A DNA stretch of 10,473 nt from an uncultured Phocaeicola sp. GTDB lineage: Bacteria > Bacteroidota > Bacteroidia > Bacteroidales > Bacteroidaceae. The notes beneath the pieces were generated by a model. It saw only the letters and a list, made by a program, of their open reading frames with translations, was not told where the DNA came from and ran no database searches. The stretch lies in the NCBI GenBank assembly GCA_948956705.1, contig CARCZS010000009.1, forward strand, positions 26,904 through 37,376, given 5' to 3'. The position numbers and the translations under genes were made by a program. Positions within the stretch are counted from its first letter, which is position 1, and each line of letters starts with the position of its first letter. This document shows, piece by piece, positions 6,161-10,473 of the stretch.

Positions 6161-8899
6161 ATGAACAAAAAATTTTTAAGTGCAATCCTGTTCGGAGCCT
6201 TGATGGTTACCTCAACAGGAACATTTGTGTCTTGTAAAGATTACGACGATGACATCAAGGACTTGCAGGGACAAATTGACGCTAACAAAGCAGGCATCGA
6301 AGAACTGAAAAAGTTAATCGGTGAGGGTGACTATGTTACCAATGTAGCCAAAGATGGCGATAATATTGTTGTCTCTTTCAAAAACGCCGGAAACAAGACT
6401 ATTGAACTGAAAGATGAAGTAGGCTCAATCTGTAAGGTAGAAAACGGCGAACTTTACATTGACAACAAGGCAACAGGCATTAAAGTGTCTGCTGACGCTC
6501 CTGTTACTGAATTCAAGCCGGCTGTTAAGGTTGAAGACGGCAAATGGGCTGTGTTGCAAGAAGACGGCACTTACAAGACAACCGGTATTCCTGCATCAGG
6601 CGTAACAGTTACCGGTTCTCAGACTGACGGCTTTACTTTGACTATTTATGATAAAGACGGTAAAGCAACTGAAGTGAAATTGCCGACTGCCACTTCCAGA
6701 ATTACAGGCTTGTCTTTGGGTGTGAACAAGATATTGACGCTTGCAGCTGCCACCCCCTGGAATTTGGAACAAAACAAGAACGTCATTACAAAGGCATCAG
6801 ACTGGAAAGGTCCCAAAACTTTGCCGAACGCCGGTGATGTGGTATATTCCAATGTTGCTAAGGACCCTATTGACTTGCGCATTAACCCTGTGGATATCGA
6901 TGCTACCGGCATCACATTTACGCTGACTAACAGCAAGAACGAAACATTGAACTATGTTGAGCTGACTGCTAAGGAATATAAAGAAGAATATCAGACCGTA
7001 CCTCAGACCGTACAGTCAAAAGCTGCTTATGGCAATGGACTGTATACATTGGTGCTGGATAACTTTGTAGTAGCCAAGGCGAATGCTGGTGATTTCAAGG
7101 AAGAATTGGAAGCTATTGAAGTAAAAGATGGTGAAGACACTAAATATATAGGTTATGCTGTAAATGCAAATTCTTCTTATCGCACAGCTTATAAGGTTGT
7201 AGTGAATACAGGTGAGGCAGAAGGGTTGGCTAAATATAATATCAACGCGGACGTAGATAAAGACCTTGGTGCTGAAACAGCCGAAGAGTTCACCGGAATA
7301 GAAGTGGGTAAGGCATACGAAGTAACATTTGATAACCCTGCCGCTCTGTATGATATGTTCTTTGATGTGAAAGATACCTATAAGAATGCATTCGGTGTGA
7401 CTTGGGATAATGCTACTCATAAGTTTACTGTAGGCAAGAATCCGGATGAAGCTTCTCTTCAGGGAGAGTTTCCGATGGATATCTATACTGTGGATAATAC
7501 CGGTAAGACTCAAAAGACTTCTGTCAAAATCTCATTGTCAACCGTAATTGCTCCTACTAAGGATTATCAACTGATAACCAAGAATATTGCTGATAAAGAC
7601 AACTACTTTAATATTGATTTGGCATTGATGAAGAGCAATTTAGGTGCTAAGTTGCAGACTTGGGCATTGAATGCTGATATTAACGAGACAACTTATGCGC
7701 TGTATGAAAAATATGAAGATGGTGTATTGAGTGGTGAAGTATCTAGTGTGATTGCCGATAAAGCCTTGTTCACTCCTTCTATTCTGAAAGAATCTAAGAA
7801 AGATGCCGCTGTAGCAGCTGCTGCTGATGAAGCCAACTATATTCGTCTGACTATTGACAACGGAAAGGCTAAGAATGCCGGAATGAAGTTGAACACAACT
7901 TATTATGTAAGTATCACATTCCAAGACAAGAATTTGTCAGTATTGAACAGCATCGTAGTTCCTGTTAAGTTCGTGGCTCCGGCATTGTCTGAAGCATTTG
8001 AAATTGAACCGGCATTCCAAGACAAGACTACTAACGCAATCAATGCTTATTTCTATCTTGGTAATGGAATTGGCAGCAATGGCAAGGTTGCTGAAAAATC
8101 AGTTCTGTTGACTAAGTACTTCAAGAAGTATTTGGATACTACTATTGACTTTAAGGATGACGATCAACTGGGTGCAGACAAGAAATCTTCAAAAGCTATT
8201 GCTAAATTTAAAAAGGTCTCAGAAACAACTGTAGCAGAGGAAACAACAGACGAAGATGAAGAAGCGAAAGAACCGAGTACTTCTTATGAAGAGGTAACCA
8301 GCAACGCAACATTTGAAAACATCTATGTCGGTTTGAATGAAAAAGTTACTAAGAGTAAAACAGACATGCGTGAGTATGGTTATGGTGAAGCATTGACAGT
8401 AATTGCTTCTGCTGATGATTATGAAGGTTGGAAATATACTGAAACTGCAGAAAAAGAATACTCATTCCAGATTAAATTGATGAGTCCGATTTATGAAGGT
8501 ACAGTATCAGGTGTAGATGGTAAACCGATTGAGGTAAATCGTAATGACCTGAAAACAGGTGCTTCCATTACTTCTGCAATGATTAAGGGTTATGACTATA
8601 CTAACAAAACAACCAATGCATACAATGTAGTTCCTGATGCAGTTGGCGAAAACGGCGCATTGGCATGGGCTGATCCTCAAATCGAGAAAGTTGAAGCAAA
8701 AGAATCAGAAAATGATAAACCGGCTTTGCTTACTGAAGTTAAAATGACTGCGGCTACCGGAGCTACGGCAGACAAGCATGGTAAGATTGTAGTGAAAGGT
8801 GAATCAACTACAGGAGAATCTAATCCGAAATTGACTGTTACGGTTACCGATATCTGGGGCTATGTTAAAGCATGTGACGTAACTCTTACATTGAAATAA
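6161..8899 (+). CDS. Large surface lipoprotein (putative phase-variable S-layer-like protein), cassette 2
   Basis: This 912-aa lipoprotein has a signal peptide differing from cassette 1 by one residue (Thr17 for Ser17), the same FVSC lipobox with Cys25, and the same KDYDDD acidic export-type start. The coiled coil is short, about residues 30-52 (IKDLQGQIDANKAGIEELKK). It runs into GDYVTNVAKDGDNIVVSF, which resembles the N-terminal domain DUF4988 of Bacteroides lipoproteins (from memory). The rest is beta-rich. An acidic stretch lies near residues 690-710 (EETTDEDEEAKE). The C-terminus NPKLTVTVTDIWGYVK echoes the end of the cassette 1 protein. No catalytic motif is recognised. Beyond the first 40 or so residues the two lipoproteins share little obvious sequence, so the cassette seems to keep its head and exchange its body. 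Probable role: alternative cell-surface coat protein. Confidence 0.85.
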   Translation: MNKKFLSAILFGALMVTSTGTFVSCKDYDDDIKDLQGQIDANKAGIEELKKLIGEGDYVTNVAKDGDNIVVSFKNAGNKTIELKDEVGSICKVENGELYIDNKATGIKVSADAPVTEFKPAVKVEDGKWAVLQEDGTYKTTGIPASGVTVTGSQTDGFTLTIYDKDGKATEVKLPTATSRITGLSLGVNKILTLAAATPWNLEQNKNVITKASDWKGPKTLPNAGDVVYSNVAKDPIDLRINPVDIDATGITFTLTNSKNETLNYVELTAKEYKEEYQTVPQTVQSKAAYGNGLYTLVLDNFVVAKANAGDFKEELEAIEVKDGEDTKYIGYAVNANSSYRTAYKVVVNTGEAEGLAKYNINADVDKDLGAETAEEFTGIEVGKAYEVTFDNPAALYDMFFDVKDTYKNAFGVTWDNATHKFTVGKNPDEASLQGEFPMDIYTVDNTGKTQKTSVKISLSTVIAPTKDYQLITKNIADKDNYFNIDLALMKSNLGAKLQTWALNADINETTYALYEKYEDGVLSGEVSSVIADKALFTPSILKESKKDAAVAAAADEANYIRLTIDNGKAKNAGMKLNTTYYVSITFQDKNLSVLNSIVVPVKFVAPALSEAFEIEPAFQDKTTNAINAYFYLGNGIGSNGKVAEKSVLLTKYFKKYLDTTIDFKDDDQLGADKKSSKAIAKFKKVSETTVAEETTDEDEEAKEPSTSYEEVTSNATFENIYVGLNEKVTKSKTDMREYGYGEALTVIASADDYEGWKYTETAEKEYSFQIKLMSPIYEGTVSGVDGKPIEVNRNDLKTGASITSAMIKGYDYTNKTTNAYNVVPDAVGENGALAWADPQIEKVEAKESENDKPALLTEVKMTAATGATADKHGKIVVKGESTTGESNPKLTVTVTDIWGYVKACDVTLTLK

Positions 8900-8929
8900 T
8901 AGTTATTGACTACTGTTTCATTTAGAATA

Positions 8930-8966
8930 AAAAGAGGAGGAGAGGTTTATACTCTTCTCCTTTTTT
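8930..8966. terminator. Bidirectional terminator between convergent genes
   Basis: A 15-bp stem (left arm AAAAGAGGAGGAGAG, loop GTTTATA, right arm CTCTTCTCCTTTTTT) with two G-U pairs carries a T-run on the + side. It has a matching T-run on the minus side (complement of A8929-8933). It serves lipoprotein 2 and the minus-strand gene whose stop is at 8968. Confidence 0.85.
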
Positions 8967-8967
8967 A

Positions 8968-10020
8968 TTATACATCAATAAACCGATCAGAATCGCAGTT
9001 CATGGTTTCGGAGACAATGTATTGAGATAATGTCTTGCTAAAGAAACAATCTACCAATTGCTCATATTCGCTAAGGATAAACTTAACATTTTGTAGTTTG
9101 TCAAACTTATATATTATTTTAAGCAATGCAATTTCATGTTCCGACAACTGAGATAATAAGATATTTCTATAAACGTTTTTCTCTTCTTCCTTTATTGATT
9201 GGTTTTGAATGTTTTGATATACATATTGGACAATAGTACAAACAGTGCGATAATAGGATATTAACCTTAATCGATGACCGTCAAACAGTTTAATGTTGGC
9301 GTTTCCATAATCTTTTAGATATTTGGGCTTACCGCCATTTATAAGGAATGATTCCTGTAATAATAAGAGTACGTTATTCAGTTCTTTTATTTTTTTCTGT
9401 AACTTGTCTGAACAGGTTTCCGATAATCTTGAAATTGATGATTTGCTTACTCCATTCAGAAATAAATAGTATGATTGTTCTAGCTCATATTTTTTTCTAT
9501 CATGACATCCTTTATATACATTTGAGATGTGTACTAAATAGTAGATAGCCTTGAATTCATAAAACATAAAATGGAATACCTGTTTTGCATCTCCTACATT
9601 AGTCATGTGGATACCTGCTTCTTGGTTGTGTAGTAAGTCCAAAAAGCGGAAGAACTTGTTTTCAAAGCGCTCTTTCTTTATATCCATGCGTTGTTTTGCT
9701 GCCTCGGCTTCTTGCTTTAAGCTAATTTCTTCTTGGTTTTGGCTAATCTCTATCTGATGTTGGTTGGACTCATATTGAACCCAAAAAGCTTCAAATGTGA
9801 GCCAAATAGCAAGTAGAGTTAAAAAAGGGCTTGTAATGCCGCCAATAATGCTTCCTACATCTTTAGGCTCTCCCAAATGGATGACACAGATATCTAATTG
9901 TGTAAGGAGAATAGGAGTTATTAATGCTCCTATGGCAAAAATGAGTGCTCCGGTAAAATACAATTTTCTTTTGCGTTTCATTAATACAATCTTTTTCTCT
10001 GTATCTTTTTGTGTTCCCAT
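8968..10020 (-). CDS. Putative AbiC-like phage-defence membrane protein
   Basis: This 350-aa protein has two membrane segments (about residues 20-42 and 57-79), then a coiled-coil-like charged helix (82-120, rich in Gln, Glu and Lys), then a cytoplasmic helical domain. Motifs recalled from the putative phage abortive infection family (putAbiC, PF16872) are RFENKFFRFLDLLHNQ (118-133), GHRLRLISYYRT (248-259) and YRNILLSQLSEHE (284-296). Length suits that family. Whether members truly cause abortive infection is mostly untested, so defence is inferred. The start at 10020 is chosen because an exact -7 element lies 27 bases upstream; Met14 is an alternative. The gene is monocistronic, convergent with lipoprotein 2, and looks more AT-rich than the lipoprotein genes, suggesting separate acquisition. 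Confidence 0.75.
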   Translation of the reverse strand: MGTQKDTEKKIVLMKRKRKLYFTGALIFAIGALITPILLTQLDICVIHLGEPKDVGSIIGGITSPFLTLLAIWLTFEAFWVQYESNQHQIEISQNQEEISLKQEAEAAKQRMDIKKERFENKFFRFLDLLHNQEAGIHMTNVGDAKQVFHFMFYEFKAIYYLVHISNVYKGCHDRKKYELEQSYYLFLNGVSKSSISRLSETCSDKLQKKIKELNNVLLLLQESFLINGGKPKYLKDYGNANIKLFDGHRLRLISYYRTVCTIVQYVYQNIQNQSIKEEEKNVYRNILLSQLSEHEIALLKIIYKFDKLQNVKFILSEYEQLVDCFFSKTLSQYIVSETMNCDSDRFIDV

Positions 10021-10047
10021 ATATAAGTAGATTTACGTTGTACTTCA

Positions 10048-10055
10048 CAAACATA
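10048..10055 (-). promoter_or_regulatory. Promoter -7 element of the AbiC-like gene
   Basis: TATGTTTG on the minus strand is an exact TAnnTTTG match, 27 bases before the ATG. No TTTG is found at the expected -33 distance, so it rests on the -7 match and position. Confidence 0.45.
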
Positions 10056-10186
10056 GTAAAATAAATTAGCTCATCTTGTTTATGGACAAAGAAATTTGAG
10101 ATAAATGTTTAAAAGGGTTTGCTCAAATGGTTCGTCTAAAATTGCATTGGTTATGCTACCTTATGTTTGGGCTAACATACTCATCT

Positions 10187-10270
10187 CTGAAAGTGATGGA
10201 GCCTTTTTGAAAAAGCCTTAGTTCTTTTTCAGAAACTATTAAGTATTCGGAGAAAATCTATAAGTTCCTT
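10187..10270. repeat. 21-bp periodic array C, upstream of switch 3
   Basis: Four units of exactly 21 bp start at 10187, 10208, 10229 and 10250, with the GAAA start and CTTTT-like end of array B in the first two and weaker agreement in the last two. The unit TGAAAAAGCCTTAGTTCTTT is close to the third unit of array B. It ends 113 bases before outer palindrome 3. Confidence 0.7.
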
Positions 10271-10383
10271 AGAATGTGTGTTTTTACATTTTTAAACACT
10301 GCCTAAAGTGATAGGAAATAGGTGTGGGGATAAGGCTAATATGCTGATTATGTGTTGAATAGCTCTAGGGGAGAAACTTGAAA

Positions 10384-10416
10384 AAATGTATATCTCTTAG
10401 TAAGAGATATACATTT
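10384..10416. repeat. Outer palindrome 3 (putative recombination site; terminator on minus strand)
   Basis: Perfect 16-base arms lie either side of G10400 (left arm AAATGTATATCTCTTA). Relative to outer palindrome 2 it differs at two arm positions, and both are compensated in the other arm. On the minus strand the stem ends in six T (complement of A10381-10386). Confidence 0.8.
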
Positions 10417-10473
10417 CGCTGCAAATTTACACAAAGTTTTGATAATTAAAACTTTTTGAGAAGAAAAATCACG
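10417..10473 (+). promoter_or_regulatory. Start of leader 3: a third cassette begins here
   Basis: CGCTGCAAATTTACACAAAG and the following bases match leaders 1 and 2 almost exactly up to the window end. The minus-strand TAAATTTG (10429 down to 10422) is kept, so this copy too is in the outward orientation. The downstream genes are outside the window and are predicted, not seen. Confidence 0.7.

Overview
The window looks like Bacteroides chromosome, probably close to B. thetaiotaomicron. The evidence is AT-rich intergenic DNA, TAnnTTTG-type promoter elements, surface lipoproteins with an acidic signal after the lipid cysteine, and a Bacteroides-style AraC regulator. No database search was possible, so species and family names rest on recognition.

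Layout: two complete paralogous cassettes and the first bases of a third lie head to tail on the + strand. Each cassette has (i) a leader of about 176 bp between two palindromes, (ii) a short AraC-type DNA-binding protein of 165/166 aa, (iii) a conserved 44-bp gap with a 20-bp perfect palindrome, and (iv) a large lipoprotein with a near-identical signal peptide and an unrelated-looking body (1093 and 912 aa). Cassette 1 runs from about 1 to 4148 and cassette 2 from 5338 to 8966. Cassette 3 starts at 10384 and is cut off by the window end. A minus-strand gene resembling the putative AbiC phage-defence family (8968-10020) lies between cassettes 2 and 3, convergent with lipoprotein 2, and the two share a bidirectional terminator.

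Main interpretation: the leader has the geometry of an invertible promoter. Its best promoter match reads leftward, away from the genes, in all three copies, so all appear OFF. The flanking palindromes of cassette 2 are inverted repeats of each other (24 of 25 core bases). In the OFF orientation the outward promoter would run at once into the outer palindrome, which on that strand is a stem followed by a T-run, i.e. an intrinsic terminator. Inversion would point the promoter at the regulator and lipoprotein genes. No recombinase is encoded here, so it would have to act in trans. This matches, from memory, the published phase-variable S-layer-like lipoproteins of B. thetaiotaomicron (BT1927 family), which were linked to phage resistance. 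The tandem arrangement, the terminator-in-palindrome design and the associated repeats are what seem worth a second look.

The 1.2-kb gene-free stretch 4149-5337 holds a 22-bp alternating-sequence tandem repeat, a REP-like inverted repeat, two arrays of exact 21-bp period and several smaller inverted repeats. A third 21-bp array lies before cassette 3, at exactly the same distance from the outer palindrome as in cassette 2.
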